Below, in pieces: positions 54,901 to 64,000 of a DNA stretch of 64,000 nt. The DNA lies in the NCBI GenBank assembly GCA_026745465.1, contig JACYXH010000479.1, positions 231,001 through 295,000 on the forward strand. Reading direction: 5' to 3'. Source of the DNA: Lota lota (Eukaryota > Chordata > Actinopteri > Gadiformes > Lotidae). Numbering within the stretch: the stretch's first letter is position 1; each line of letters opens with the position of its first letter. The notes below the pieces were generated by a model that was not told where the DNA came from, did not search any database, and saw only the letters and a list, made by a program, of their open reading frames with translations. Made by a program: the position numbers and the translations under genes.

Positions 54901-55385
54901 ATACACTCAGCAAGCTGGTCCATCCAGTTAATTTCCTCAAACAAATACGTACTGATGTTGCTCTAACCGCGAGATATTACATGTTTTATAAAAATATAAA
55001 TAAAATGAAAGTGGCCTACAGGGCAGACAAATTCATCACAAAGGGTGTTTTTTTCATTAGCTTGCGATTAAAAAAATATTCAAGACATCTGATCTATAAG
55101 AAGCATATCATAAGTGAAAAAGGAAAGACAAGTTAAGGCAAAGTAAGATAAATAAGTGGTAAAAAGTGAAAAGTCCAAGGAGTAACGATGTTTCAAGAGA
55201 ACACAGCTAAGACGTTGGCTACATGATATGCTGTATTTATAGCAACCAACTTTCAGAGCTTTTTCAAAGTAGGAGTACCTTGTACAAACAGTAGCCTATC
55301 ACAGGGATTTAGTCATTACTTGTAATGTTGTTTTCACCCCTGTTAACTTCACATAGACAGGTGTGCATGCCCTACCTTCAGCCAT
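32791..55385 (-). CDS. trdn: Triadin (giant form), at least 30 coding exons, - strand
   Basis: Triadin is a single-pass protein of the junctional sarcoplasmic reticulum that links the ryanodine receptor to calsequestrin through luminal charged (KEKE) stretches. Exon 1 (55385-55376) gives M-A-E. Exon 2 (53997-53824) gives a short cytosolic part and one membrane helix (VELVVALVALISWGVVGVVM), followed by FDFVEH, close to the triadin FDLVDY. Further exons: 53691-53608, 53527-53423, 53228-53073, 52214-52071, 51702-51559, 51275-51132, 50794-50675, 50308-50189, 50082-50044, 49943-49896, 49792-49766, 48675-46897, 44937-39029, 38866-38486, 38198-38103, 37995-37915, 37720-37625, about a dozen short exons, and the last exon 32876-32791. 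That exon ends with YFQCFFVDEDEAQFPFYAF, matching the conserved triadin C-terminus. All internal junctions are phase 1. The sum is about 3,400 aa against 729 in human, if the one-base frame break near 40107 is set aside. Confidence 0.88.
34592..34632. repeat. Poly-C run flanked by CA repeats
   Basis: CACACACACATCCA followed by about 21 C and a second CA run, in a trdn intron between exons 34727 and 34534. Confidence 0.9.
38370..38456 (-). mobile_element. Short SINE fragment, - orientation
   Basis: TTATCCAAAGTGTCATGCAA and GGGCATCGAACCCCTAACCC correspond to the tail and B-box of the SINE family found in usp40 introns. It lies just after the donor of the trdn 38486 exon. Confidence 0.45.
38486..38866 (-). 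CDS. trdn: trdn exon of 127 codons, Lys/Glu-rich
   Basis: Bounded by TTTTAAG acceptor and CAGGTAGG donor, phase 1 at both ends. It encodes alternating Lys and Glu/Asp residues (KKEETEALKEEKTPKKPSKK) that continue the pattern of the giant exon just upstream. Confidence 0.8.
39029..44937 (-). CDS. trdn: trdn giant exon: about 1970 codons of Lys/Glu/Pro/Ser KEKE repeats
   Basis: A single exon of 5909 bp, from an AAATGTAGA-type AG acceptor after 44938 to the donor CAACAGGTATTG at 39029. It starts EVKEEKTTLSNELKRLREP and is dominated by K-P-S-K-E-E words of about 7-12 residues. Composition is overwhelmingly Lys, Glu, Pro, Ser and Thr, with no membrane segment. Triadin KEKE regions bind calsequestrin, so this exon would greatly multiply such sites. 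A one-base deficit near 40107 splits the open frame: the upstream 1587 codons end in a short out-of-frame tail, and the downstream frame reopens at once. With that one base counted, the length becomes 5910, a multiple of three, in agreement with the phase-1 flanks. Long open frames on the + strand here are by-products of the composition. Confidence 0.85.
39300..41105 (-). repeat. 84-bp coding minisatellite (about 22 units) in the trdn giant exon
   Basis: The unit is 28 codons containing KPPKEEIKTEKVSKEEK followed by a (Q/T)VKKPKEQEP(I/T) segment. The marker AGGTTTCTTCACTG recurs every 84 bp, for example at 40496, 40580, 40664, 40748, 40832, 40916 and 41000. Variant units (KTGVSKLV, DEAITEKVSNEV, KKQPKEQEP) recur in the same order in different parts of the array, which shows block duplications of several units. 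Confidence 0.92.
41110..44580 (-). repeat. Tandem duplication of about 1.75 kb inside the trdn giant exon
   Basis: The stretch from about 44580 to 42880 is repeated from about 42880 to 41110. Shared landmarks appear in the same order: KHEKEPQKLS, KPK(T/S)LTEEGDKAKK, KRPEPK, VPP(P/Q)KSS, ENVTVSS, EEHMEK(P/S)SKEKEI, EAKKPLKEKET. The offset is about 1700 bp at one end and about 1830 bp at the other, reflecting small indels. Confidence 0.85.
44938..46896. other. trdn intron between acidic and KEKE exons
   Basis: AT-rich DNA with no recognised exon, gene or repeat. An inverted word (GCATGACGAGTACTCGTCATGC) sits at 45535-45556 as a short perfect palindrome. Confidence 0.5.
46897..48675 (-). CDS. 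trdn: trdn acidic exon: 593 codons of Glu/Asp-rich sequence
   Basis: The exon runs from the TTACAG acceptor (48676) to the AAGAAAGGTATAC donor. It starts EMMRGATRDAVSSSKITDQ and is then almost wholly Glu, Asp, Leu and Val, with runs such as EEEDLLEEEKEEVILEEDLL. It closes with a basic segment (RRRKKVHVGFDKARR). Human triadin has only a short acidic stretch at this place, just after the membrane-proximal luminal part. Low-affinity calcium binding is possible but not shown. Length 1779 bp, a multiple of three, phase 1 at both ends. Confidence 0.8.
49766..50082 (-). CDS. trdn: Three short trdn exons before the acidic exon
   Basis: Exons 50082-50044 (GELVATPLVVTEK), 49943-49896 (DELVESSSDIYLVRKK) and 49792-49766 (GEIFPTSEK). 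Each is phase 1 at both ends with GT/AG borders and ends ...(E)K or KK. Confidence 0.7.
50189..53691 (-). CDS. trdn: trdn membrane-proximal luminal exons: eight related DP-motif repeats
   Basis: Eight consecutive exons encode related segments built around a (D/N/S)P(V/M/I) motif followed by a helix-like stretch: 53691-53608 (LNPIQSVNNAVDEV), 53527-53423 (LSDPMSIANYATEE), 53228-53073 (VDPVIIGRSFFHSVNDF), 52214-52071 (IDPVVVGRGAF), 51702-51559 (MDPVVIIRDFF), 51275-51132 (IDPVVVGRDVF), 50794-50675 (ISPMEVLSRIKEI) and 50308-50189 (VDPMQVVTDALMEM). The three middle exons are each exactly 144 bp and contain a (M/G)LC motif; the 156-bp exon has three Cys. Human triadin has one such segment (SDPLKLVRDAMEE), so this looks like exon multiplication. 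Confidence 0.82.
51887..51929. repeat. (TG)n microsatellite
   Basis: A TG run of about 43 bp in a trdn intron. Confidence 0.95.
52290..52862 (+). mobile_element. 3' fragment of an L2/CR1-group LINE, + orientation
   Basis: Conceptual translation, with stops, gives the C-terminal end of a fish LINE reverse transcriptase. Recognisable pieces are DYCNSLYS, LLLNAAARLLTES, ASLHWLPVRFSIDFK and EARLGLAPDC. A tail like AAGCACTTTGTAACTTG...AAAAGTGCTACGTAAAT follows. It is truncated, lies antisense in a trdn intron, and contains no intact protein. Confidence 0.75.
53824..53997 (-). CDS. trdn: trdn exon 2: cytosolic segment and membrane helix
   Basis: The acceptor is a CTCTCTCTGCAG tract and the donor CCTGGTGAG. 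It encodes ARGPGALAPPAAS..., then RLRVSVELVVALVALISWGV and VGVVMFDFVEH. The helix covers roughly residues 32-52, and the W-x-x-V-x-V-x-x-F-D pattern is shared by triadin and junctin/ASPH. The short N-terminus faces the cytosol in triadin. Confidence 0.85.
55376..55385 (-). CDS. trdn: trdn exon 1 coding part (start codon)
   Basis: ATGGCTGAAG followed by GTAGGG donor on the - strand. It contributes M-A-E plus one base, which joins exon 2 in phase (E then A-R-G-P). Such a tiny first coding part ending in phase 1 is consistent with the uniform phase-1 structure of the gene. Assigned from frame and splice logic, without homology. Confidence 0.6.
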
Positions 55386-57804
55386 AGTGATAAAAAGTTA
55401 TTTCTCTTGCAATCCTTGGGTATGTGGCAGACACATTTACAAAGCAGAATTTGGTCTCGGGAAGATGTAAAGCTTTTCAGTGAATCCAATCAGCATCCAC
55501 TTGTTAAGAAATTTCCGACCCAGAGTAAGATTAGTTATTCCATTTCTTTGGCACGAGAGCGGGGACCCGTCTGTTTTTCCGACCCATAAAATCCACCGGC
55601 CGAATGTTTCCAGGAAAAAAGAGAAGAAGAAGTAGGAATTGAAGACTATTAATGGCAGTATCGATGAGTTTACAGAAAGCTGGAAATTTGGTGCTGCCAA
55701 AGAGGCAGCATTGAAGACGGGGGTCTGGGGGGTGATGAGGGAAAGGGAGACCAAATCGGGGGAGGAGAGAGGCGAGCTGAGCGAGCAAGGCATGGGGAAC
55801 AGTGAGTATAGCCCACCCAATTTTTGGCACCTCGGATGGGTATAGGTCAGAACGGATCACACAGAGGCTTGAAGGTAACCTTATCCCCCACATACACAAG
55901 CTCTAAAGTTATTCTTAGATGGTGTACAGCACACCAGCGGCACTGGCAGGCCTTTTTTGGTGATTGAGGGTGTGTGGATGTGTGTGACGTTAGTTGGCTG
56001 AACAGGGAGCCCCTCCTGGCGAGGTACTGTAATCATTCGTATGGCTCTTTAATTTACTTAGCTGCTTAGTTTAACTTTACCCAAAAATAAATTCAAGACC
56101 AGATGAGGTTGATATCTCATATTATGCATTGTAAATGCATTCAGAGGCTTCCTCCATGATGTTTATCACTAATAAATTGTTTTGTTGTTCTACACTAAAA
56201 CTACTAGATGTTGATTGAATTTAAAACCTTTGAGATCTACTTATTTGTCACTGTCGGATTGAATGTACCTTTGAATGGGTGGCTTCAACTAAGTAATGGG
56301 TATTGTGAGAAAGTAATTCTTTCAACACCCACAGTTACACATTAAGAACAGTGTGTTCCCTGGCTGTATACCATTCTCTTTATTGTATCCTATATCTTCA
56401 GAATAATATGTTCTTTAGAAAACCTTTATGAGAACTGTGAACATGCATTCAACTCATTCAATGCAGTGTGAAATCTGTATTGTCTTCTTAAACTGTCAGT
56501 CATGTTTTGTAGACAACAGTACACCAACATTTAAAAGATTTACTGTTTAAATAAACCTTATTCTGAATTGATAAGTAGTCAGTGGTTCCTCAGCAGTTGA
56601 TAGAAACCAAGCTCAATGACATGAATTCAAATAAAATATAAGGGTAGAAAACAACAAGGTTCAAGAACAAAACAAGGTAAAATAAAAACACAACCAGAAC
56701 AGACACACGGGTACAGCAGATCCACTTTATGAACACACAAACACATCATCCTAACCCAAATATAAACCAGCAAAACATTAATTATAATCCTTTTTTCCTA
56801 TAATCCTCAATTATGCAATTAGCTGGATGATTCACATGTGAAGATCTATTTTCGTTCCGTTCATTGGAAGTTGAATTATCAGTAACCTAATCCTATATCG
56901 ATTTTACCATTGAACCTTTTAATCAAACCATACTTTTACTCCAGCCTAAGCCCCTCTGCTCCACAAAGCCCCAGAGTCTACTCAGTCTGACTCGGGCCAG
57001 GTGAGGCTGCTTATACCAGCCATCAACTACACACACTCCACATATCCCCAACGCCATTTGAGGCTTGGGAGAACCCTCAGCTGAAGCCTACTCCCACTTC
57101 ATAAAAAAAAAAAAAATAAATAATAAATAAATAAATAGATATATATATATATAATCTGACCAGGGTTAGCATGCCTAAGAAAAACAACCAGACTATTAAC
57201 AGGGTTACCATACCCAAAATAAAAAGTAAAAACTCCAAACCCTATTGTCCCCGCACCTCCCCAGTGTGACCAGTCTCACCGCCCCCTCCCCCTCACCCCC
57301 GGCCATCCCATGGACCTGGGGTTCCTGCCCTTGTTGGCAAAGGTGCCGCTGGTTCTGGACATTGCAGGGCTGTCTGGATGGGCTGGGTGAGCCTCGACAG
57401 CTGGGCCGCGATCGTAGCTCCTCGGAGGGCCCGGAACAGCCCTAAGTAAGGCAACCCTCCACCAGGGCGACAAGGCACTATCCCCATCTCCCTCCTGGAG
57501 CATGGTGCCTTGGGCTTCTGAGCTGGCTGGCAAAGGTGCGGCTGGTCCTGGGACGCTTCAGGCTGGTTCCCGGGGCTGGTAGCCACAGACGGTTGCTCGT
57601 GGCGGTTGCTGCGCCGCCTCCCGTCCTCCGCCTCTGTGGCTGGTAGCTCCAGTGTAAAGCTGTTTAAACCAGCTGTCAACCACACACACTCCACAATAGC
57701 CTATACAGAATGACTCATGGACATGATATGCTCATCATCATTTACAAACACCCATGCACACACGCACACACGCACACACGAAAGCACCCACACACAGCAC
57801 CTCC
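55386..57804. other. Intergenic DNA between trdn and the traf3ip2-like gene
   Basis: 55386-55900 should contain the trdn 5'UTR and promoter. A GC-rich island at 57240-57690 is flanked by related words (CCATCAACTACACACACTCC at about 57020 and TGTCAACCACACACACTCCA at about 57672). It carries an internal duplicate (GGCAAAGGTGCCGCTGGTTC and GGCAAAGGTGCGGCTGGTCC). It may be a transposon relic; no gene is supported. Confidence 0.4.
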
Positions 57805-60800
57805 TCAGAAAGTGGCTGAGGAGCTGAGTGTGACAGCCCTGATGATGAGGGTGAGCTCTTTGGGTACAGGAGGTGCGATGTAGTGCTCCTCGCGGAGGAG
57901 GCGCAGCAGGAGGTTCTCTTTGTCCTGCGGCCAGCGGTACACGTGCGTGTTCTGAAGCCAACCAGGCACATGGCTCTGTGTACAAACACACACATGCACC
58001 GATGTCCAGACACACACGCACAAAACATGCACAGAGGTCCAGACCACACACATGCACAACACATGCACAGAGGTCCAGACATACACACACAAACAAAAAC
58101 ATGTTTGCACACACACGTTTGACCATATACAAGCATAAACACACACACACAAGCATGCACAAAAGAATAGAGAATGAGAGAGAGAGAAATAGGGAGACTT
58201 TACAAGACAAATAAAAAAAACATGAAATCTGTTAGACTAGTTGTTTTTCTCACCTGAGTTGCATGATGGAAGAGAACTGGCACAAACCGATAATTCAAGC
58301 TTCCTTGCTGTATAAACTCATTCTGCATCTGACAAAAATAAGAGTTTTGAGTTTACATGGGACTGTTAACTCACATTTGAAAGTACCACCTCCTACATAA
58401 AAAGAGTACACAGTGCAAACGCAGCATGCTTACCATAGAGTAAATAGATTTGGTGTGTAGACTATGTCTGTCCATTCCTGTCCTCTCGATGTCCGCCTTG
58501 TAGCCCGAGCTGATTGCGATGATAATCAATACAGAAGGCTGCGCACAAAATTACTTACTATTACTGTCCAACTGGTCATTGCCAAAATGCAAAAGCATTG
58601 AAAATGAATTTAATTTAAACTTCCCATTTCCAATATATTTTCTAATTAATTGAAAACAAGCGGTGATGGGATATAAATGGTTAAATTCCGAAGTCAAATA
58701 AGATCCTTTCAGTAGATTCATTCGGTACAACCCAATAGGATATCATGCCCCTTTGCCTTGTAAGTCAACACATATACAGCAAGGGAATCAAAACAGTTAT
58801 AATAACATTATAACTTAATGTTTAAATTGTATGGCCATCATATATAGAGAACTGAAGAGGCTGCTAAAGTACCAAGTTTTGTACTGAATTATTGGAGAAC
58901 TTGGCTTGTTAGCCATAGTCTGATACTAATGTTTTATAGGGTAATGTCTCACAGTATTTGTGGCATATTACTTCTGAACCACAGTACCATTTCAAGTTTT
59001 TGCTGATTTGCTTTCTACACTTCAACATAAACTAACAAACTCTAGTAAAAAACAACTTTACAAAAAAAACAAAAGATGAAACCACATGAATACCTACATC
59101 TTTTAGATAGCTGTCCATCCATTTGTTGATGTCCATTCGTCTGATGGGGTTATCAAATATGTCAATCTGAAAGTAAGAGTGCTGGTTACACTGAAACATG
59201 GCCATTTTACAGTAGGCTACTTGTTCTGTTGTAGCAAATAACCAGCAAATAACCATCTTTAAACAATCGAATGCAATGTCATGTGATGCAACATAATGGA
59301 AATTGCAATACGATACAATATATTACAGTAAATATAATTGTATTACAATACATATAATTAGTTGATGTCATTGCTGACGACTGGTCAAAATCCTTGGATT
59401 GTAAGAAATTCAGCAAAAGGCACCATCTGAGAAGCCGTGTCCACAGAGTTCGTTATAAAAATGTTTCCTACAAGAAAAGTATAAAATATATATAAGATGA
59501 TCTCCATTTAATCAGTCCCTGATTCATTATTCAGCTAACACTTCTCTGCAAAGCTTGCAGTGAATGGTATAAGAAGATAAGAAGCAGTTAGGGGTTAGGC
59601 ATGTACAGGTAACAGATTAGGCTGAAGACTGTATGGATCAAAATCGGGTATTATTTTGTTGAATTGAACCCCAATTTCCACAATGTCTACCTGTGGGCAG
59701 CCTTGAGGACACCTAACCCCCTAGTTAGTTAGTTAGGCCTTTAAGCTCCCTAGGTAACATAGGCCATTGATGAAACCCTCCATCCTCTCCGGTCTTGTGC
59801 CTTCCGATCCAGTTGTTGCCACGACAACCCTTTTGCCTTCATCTCCTGTTCTCTGCTTCTTCTCCAGGTGGTTCTAGGTCTTCCCCTCTTCCTCTTGCCT
59901 TGTGGGTTCCATGTTAGAGCCTGCTTTGTGATTGATTTGTCCTCTTCTGAGTGTGTGGCCTATCCATTTCCATTTTCTCCTCCTGATTTGGTTTTCTATT
60001 GTTTCTTGTTTCGTGAGTTCCCATAGGTTGGCATTTGAGATGGTGTTGGGCCAGTCGATTCCCAGGAGGTGTCGTAGGCAGCGGTTACTGAATGTCTGTA
60101 GCCTGTTCAGTATGTTGGTGGTTGTCTTACAGGTTTCGGATCCGTAGAGTAGAGTGGATTTTATATTTGAGTTGAAGATTTGTAGTTTGGTCTTGAGTGA
60201 TGTTTCTTGCCTTCCAGATTTTGTTTAATATGTTAAATGTTGTCCTTGCTTTTCCGATTCTGGCCTTGACATCATCCTCTGATTCTCCGTCCACAGTAAT
60301 AATGCTCCCAAGGTAGGGGAAACTGACTATATCAGTTGGGGTTTTGATCCATGGTTATTGGTGAATTGTTCTTGTTGTTGATTTTCATTACTTTGGTTTT
60401 TGATGAGTTGATTCTGAGCCCAAGCGAAGCAGCAGTTGTCTCTAGTTTGTCAGATTTTTCTTGTATATGTTGGTGGGTGGGTGCAAGTAGTGCCAGGTCA
60501 TCAGCAAAATCCAGATCTTCTAACTGTTCTGTCAGGCTCCACTGTATTCCAGTTAGACTGTTACTGGTTACCTTTTTCATAGTCAAGTCTATGCAGAGGA
60601 GGAAGAGGAAGGGCGAAAGCAAGCATCCCTGGCGCACCCCAGTCAGGACCTCAAAGGCCTCTGATACTCATCCTTCATAGAGAACTTGGCATTGCATCCA
60701 CAAATAGGTGTTCTTATTGATGCTGACTTCGGTGACTTCGGTGGGATTCCATAGTGCGGCATCAATTTTGCACAAAGATGAAATTGACATAGACAGGAGA

Positions 60801-63735
60801 GTTACATTCAATGGACTGTTCAATAATAATCCTGAGGGTGGCTATTTGGTCTCCATGATCTGCCATTCCTGAAGCCAGCCTGGTTTTCCCTCAGTTTCTC
60901 ATCAACAGCCTTCTGCAGCCTCTCTAGTAGAATGCAGTTGAGCACCTTCCCTAGTGTTGAAAGCAGCATTATTCCTCAGTAGTTCATGCACTTCCTAAGG
61001 TCCCCTTTCTTAGGGATCTTTACAATGTTGCCATCTCTCCAGTGAGACGGGACATTTTCTTTCACCCAGATGGTTCTAATGAGATGGTGTAGCATGTTGG
61101 TGGAGGTTTCAATGTCTGCCTTGAGGGCTTTGGATGGTATCTCGTCCGGCTCCTCTGCCTCCTCTCAGGGCCTTAATGGCCTTCTTAATTTCTGTCTTGG
61201 TAGGGGGGTTGCAGTTGATCTCCAACAGGTTTGCGGCTGGTTGTATCTCTGCCGTTAGTTGAAGAGCCTGCCTGTTGAGCAGTGCTCTAAAATGTTCTGT
61301 CCACCTCGTAAGTTGGTCTTCCTTGTTGGTGAGGAGTGTTCCCTGTGAGTCTTTAATGTGTACTTGTATTTGTCTGAACTTGCCTGTGAGCCTTTTGGTG
61401 GTCATGTTAACATGTTATGTTCCATCAGATCGTTTTTTTCTGCTGCTTCCTCTGCCTGTTGTGCTAGAGCCTAGATTTACTTATGTTTGTCCCTTCTGAC
61501 ACTTTTCTTCAATTCTTTGTTTGCTGCTTCATATTCCTTCTGTGCTATCACCTTTTTTGCTCTGGTTTTACACCTGTTTAGTACCTCCTTTTCCCCTTCC
61601 TCCACTTTCTTGTACGTTTCTTTCTTTCCTTCTCCCTACCACTTCTTTGCATGTTTCTTTCCATATGGTTTTCAGGCCTTTCCATGCATCCTCCAGTGAT
61701 CCTGGGGTTTCTGTTTCTTCTTGGTTTTGAAGTCCTTGTAGTGCTTGGAACCGGTTGTGTAGTGTGACTTGGTAGAGTTCCGATGTGCCTGTATCTTGAA
61801 ATTGTTATACATTGAATTTGACTCCCTGGATTTTGTCCATTTCAGTTTCCTTGCTGTAACAAGATGGTGGTCGGATCCAGCCTCAGCTCCTCTTTTGACC
61901 CTGACATCCAGAAATGAGCACCTAAACTTTTGATTGATGCAGATGTGGTCAATCTGGTTTTCTGTTATATGGTCAACAGAAACCCAAGTTACTATGTGGA
62001 CGTTCTTGTGTGGGAAGATCGACCCACCAATGACCAGGTTGTTGTCCGCACAAGCCGCTGCAAATCTTTCTCCATTTCGTTCATGGTTCCTAGTCCTCAT
62101 CTTCCCATTGCCTAACCCCCTACCTGGTCCTAATGAATGACATGCATCTTCCTGAAGGTAATTCAATTAATTTGCTAAGGATAAAAGCATCCGCCCAATG
62201 ACTAAACCGAAGGATTTATAAGGGTGACTTACGGCAGTCGTCGGGTAGACTGATAGTCCTCCTCTTCTTGTTGGGGTCAGAGTAGGCACCTTCTCCCGGT
62301 GGAACGCCACCCAGACACAGGTGGTCCAGGTTCATCACACTCACCTGCGACAAGCACTCAGCGGGGGGTAGGGAGAACTGCGGAACGTTGACGGAGAAAC
62401 TGCCCTGAGAGTTGCTGTGGCTTGCCGACTCTGCACCAGAACAAAAGCAATGAAGTTTCAACTAAATCAAATAGTTAAATACAATTTATCACCTGGGGTT
62501 AATTCAAAACTAATGAGAGAGTAGTAGGCATGAGGGGACTGATCTGTTTAATCTTCAGTTGCATGTCTTTTGGTAATTTCTGTTGACCAGTTTTGTGGGT
62601 ATTGCATCCAAGGTCTTACATCCTGACAGGAAACAGAGAGTGGCTGAGGTGGATTGCCGTAGGGGGGTTTCACAGCATAGAGCAACTCTCTGAATGGTCC
62701 ATGTTGTACATTGTGCAGTGGCCAATCTGTGGAGTGGCCCTGGTCTGTGGACATAGACAAAGTTTGAGAGGAAGATGATCCACTTCATGTTAAGGGACAA
62801 TTACCAATTTGTGTCTTTAAAGGTGGTGTTTGAATATGGGATTTGCATGACTGGGTTGTTCTTATCCCTGCCTGTCAATACAAAAGCACTTAGTAAGCAG
62901 GGGAGAATATGTGTTTGAAGAAGAGAGTGTAGTGCAGTGTATTAGGCCTTGGGTATTGTATGTGTTTTAATCAAGACAGGATAATACATCAATACATTGG
63001 GATCATATAGCATTTTGATACTACAATGCTTAATAACCTCATGACATTATCTCAATGCAGAAGCCTTTTCGCCTTACTTTGTAGCGGCAGGTGGGTGTAA
63101 TAGGGAGCAGTGGGTCTGTATTCTTGGCAATCGATATCGGACCTCAGCGGTAAAGGTTGCTCCAGCTGCTCCTTGTTGTCCTGACATCGATCTCTATATT
63201 CATGCTCTCTGCTTCATAATACAACAATAAGAGCATTAGCCTGGAAGACAAGCCACTGTTGCCAACCAACATAAGGGGGAAGGCGTTTCTTCCCCCATCA
63301 TTTGTACCTCCTTGTTTCACCGGCGGCTCGCTCCGTCGCTTCGCGTTGACAGTCCGAACATCTGCACTGGTCTCTTGCGCCAAACCTCCTGTTGTGTGAG
63401 GCAGCTGTAACAGCAATAGGAACACAGTCCTCAGGGATTCGGGACTGGCTTGTCCATCCATCTCTTTCCCTCATTGGCGCTCTGTGGCGCGGTTCAAAAT
63501 GCTGAAATGGAAGATCCACCTTAGGACACCAAAGCTCTTGGTGAGGATATGGCCCGACATGAAGGTGTTGTTGACCTGTGTGGTGATGTTAACAGAATAA
63601 ATCCGAACACGGGCCAGTTAAACGCGTCGTATTGGAGTACGGACCAGCGTGCACAGTCACCCCAGGGGTCAAACAAGGCAGACCGTGTTGTGGAGACGAG
63701 CCCTTCGGTTCTTGTATCAACTCGAATTCCTCCAT
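57805..63735 (-). CDS. traf3ip2: TRAF3IP2 (Act1)-like SEFIR adaptor, - strand, possibly decaying
   Basis: Act1 couples the IL-17 receptor to TRAF proteins through a SEFIR domain. Coding exons: 63735-63321 as one block or two (with an in-frame TAA at 63591-63589), 62744 to about 62620 (3' border unsure), 62430-62233, a SEFIR exon starting 59467 ([15 protein letters not shown]), 59166-59098 ([20 protein letters not shown]), 58538-58434 ([20 protein letters not shown]), 58328-58254 ([20 protein letters not shown]) and 57975-57805 ([20 protein letters not shown], then [15 protein letters not shown]). The last four exons match the C-terminal half of Act1 closely. The 59467 exon meets an in-frame TGA at 59387-59385, just where the next exon should join. 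Both stops could be mutations, sequence errors or misread exon borders. Confidence 0.72.
57873..58170. repeat. CA-rich imperfect repeats in the traf3ip2-like last intron
   Basis: Between about 57980 and 58160 there are repeated CACACATGCACA and GAGGTCCAGAC units (three copies of AGGTCCAGAC about 35 bp apart). The 57873-57975 part is coding. Open frames on both strands are by-products. Confidence 0.6.
59690..62130 (-). mobile_element. Degenerate non-LTR retrotransposon (LINE), - orientation
   Basis: From 62130 towards 59690 on the - strand, an endonuclease-like segment appears ([20 protein letters not shown], then [14 protein letters not shown] and GSDHHLV). A linker follows (about 61405-61109), then a reverse-transcriptase segment with [18 protein letters not shown] and the catalytic [16 protein letters not shown] (about 60637-60332). 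Frames are broken several times. The sequence resembles the LINEs behind 'craniofacial development protein 2-like' annotations (RTE-like group). It is inserted in the intron between the 62233 and 59467 exons of the traf3ip2-like gene, in the same orientation. Confidence 0.8.
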
Positions 63736-64000
63736 TTAGGTTTGCCTTCCTTTTAAACAAAGAGAAAGTATGAGAGAAAGGCAGGAAACTATAGTAGCCT
63801 ACCACAATAAACTGGATGATCACAAGAAGCTAAATAAATAGCCCACTGAATGAATGAAGAGCTCAGACAAACAAAAATTGCATTAACATATTTTCACTTT
63901 TAAAGATTTTAACAATAGTCAAATAAAAAATAACTCAAAAATAAAATACATTATACAGACCGGTACAAATGTAGGCTACAACAGCAGGCCTATTACGAAA
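63736..64000. other. Upstream of the traf3ip2-like start codon
   Basis: AT-rich DNA with no recognised feature. It may include 5'UTR or promoter of the traf3ip2-like gene. Confidence 0.4.

Noticed and set aside
55225-55245. MEF2-like word TATTTATAG in trdn intron 1
   Set aside because: The flanking base does not fit the consensus, and AT-rich matches are frequent here, so it was not called as a site.
53824-55385. Possibility that the membrane-anchored gene is junctin/ASPH rather than triadin
   Set aside because: The membrane segment alone fits both, but the C-terminal FQC...QFPF block and the neighbouring fabp7 favour triadin. No hydroxylase domain or ASPH calcium-binding exons are present.
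63549-63773. + strand frame starting [13 protein letters not shown]
   Set aside because: Antisense to the N-terminal exon region of the traf3ip2-like gene; no splice structure.

Overview
This window is nuclear DNA from a ray-finned (teleost-type) fish. The evidence is short vertebrate-style introns with GT/AG borders, very long CA, GA and CT microsatellites and C/G homopolymers, a family of tRNA-derived SINEs, two LINE fragments, and exon translations that match known vertebrate proteins. No bacterial-type operon, CRISPR array or structural RNA gene was seen.

Five protein genes can be read. On the + strand: tspear (1103-6864, 13 coding exons, a secreted laminin-G/EAR-repeat protein), usp40 (7883-20048, 32 coding exons, a ubiquitin protease) and a brain-type fatty-acid-binding protein, fabp7 (22077-23207, 4 exons). 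On the - strand: a very large triadin gene, trdn (55385 down to 32791, at least 30 coding exons), and a traf3ip2/Act1-like gene (63735 down to 57805). The last has two in-frame stops and an intronic LINE, so it may be decaying. I translated the exons by hand. Exon lengths sum to multiples of three for tspear (737 aa), usp40 (1287 aa) and fabp7 (132 aa), which supports those gene models.

The most striking object is triadin. Its N-terminal membrane anchor and its C-terminal FQC...QFPF block are recognisably triadin. Between them the luminal part has expanded in several ways: eight related 'DP' exons, several with cysteines; a 593-codon Glu/Asp-rich exon; and a roughly 1970-codon Lys/Glu/Pro exon. 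The long exon itself carries a tandem duplication of about 1.75 kb and an array of about 22 units of 84 bp. The predicted protein is about 3,400 aa, against 729 aa for the long human form. Every internal exon boundary I could define is phase 1. One missing base near 40107 breaks the frame of the giant exon as given.

Layout: 1-1102 tspear upstream region with a CA array; 1103-6864 tspear; 6865-7882 intergenic, with a ZNF143/SBS-like promoter motif; 7883-20048 usp40, its introns containing SINE copies and twin CA arrays; 20049-22076 intergenic with homopolymers; 22077-23207 fabp7; 23208-32790 intergenic and probable trdn 3'UTR, containing a CT-rich minisatellite and a degenerate duplicated non-coding block; 32791-55385 trdn; 55386-57804 intergenic; 57805-63735 traf3ip2-like. 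The genes are unrelated in function. From memory, fabp7, trdn and traf3ip2 lie on human chromosome 6q21-q22, whereas usp40 and tspear lie elsewhere, so the window may cross an old synteny join.
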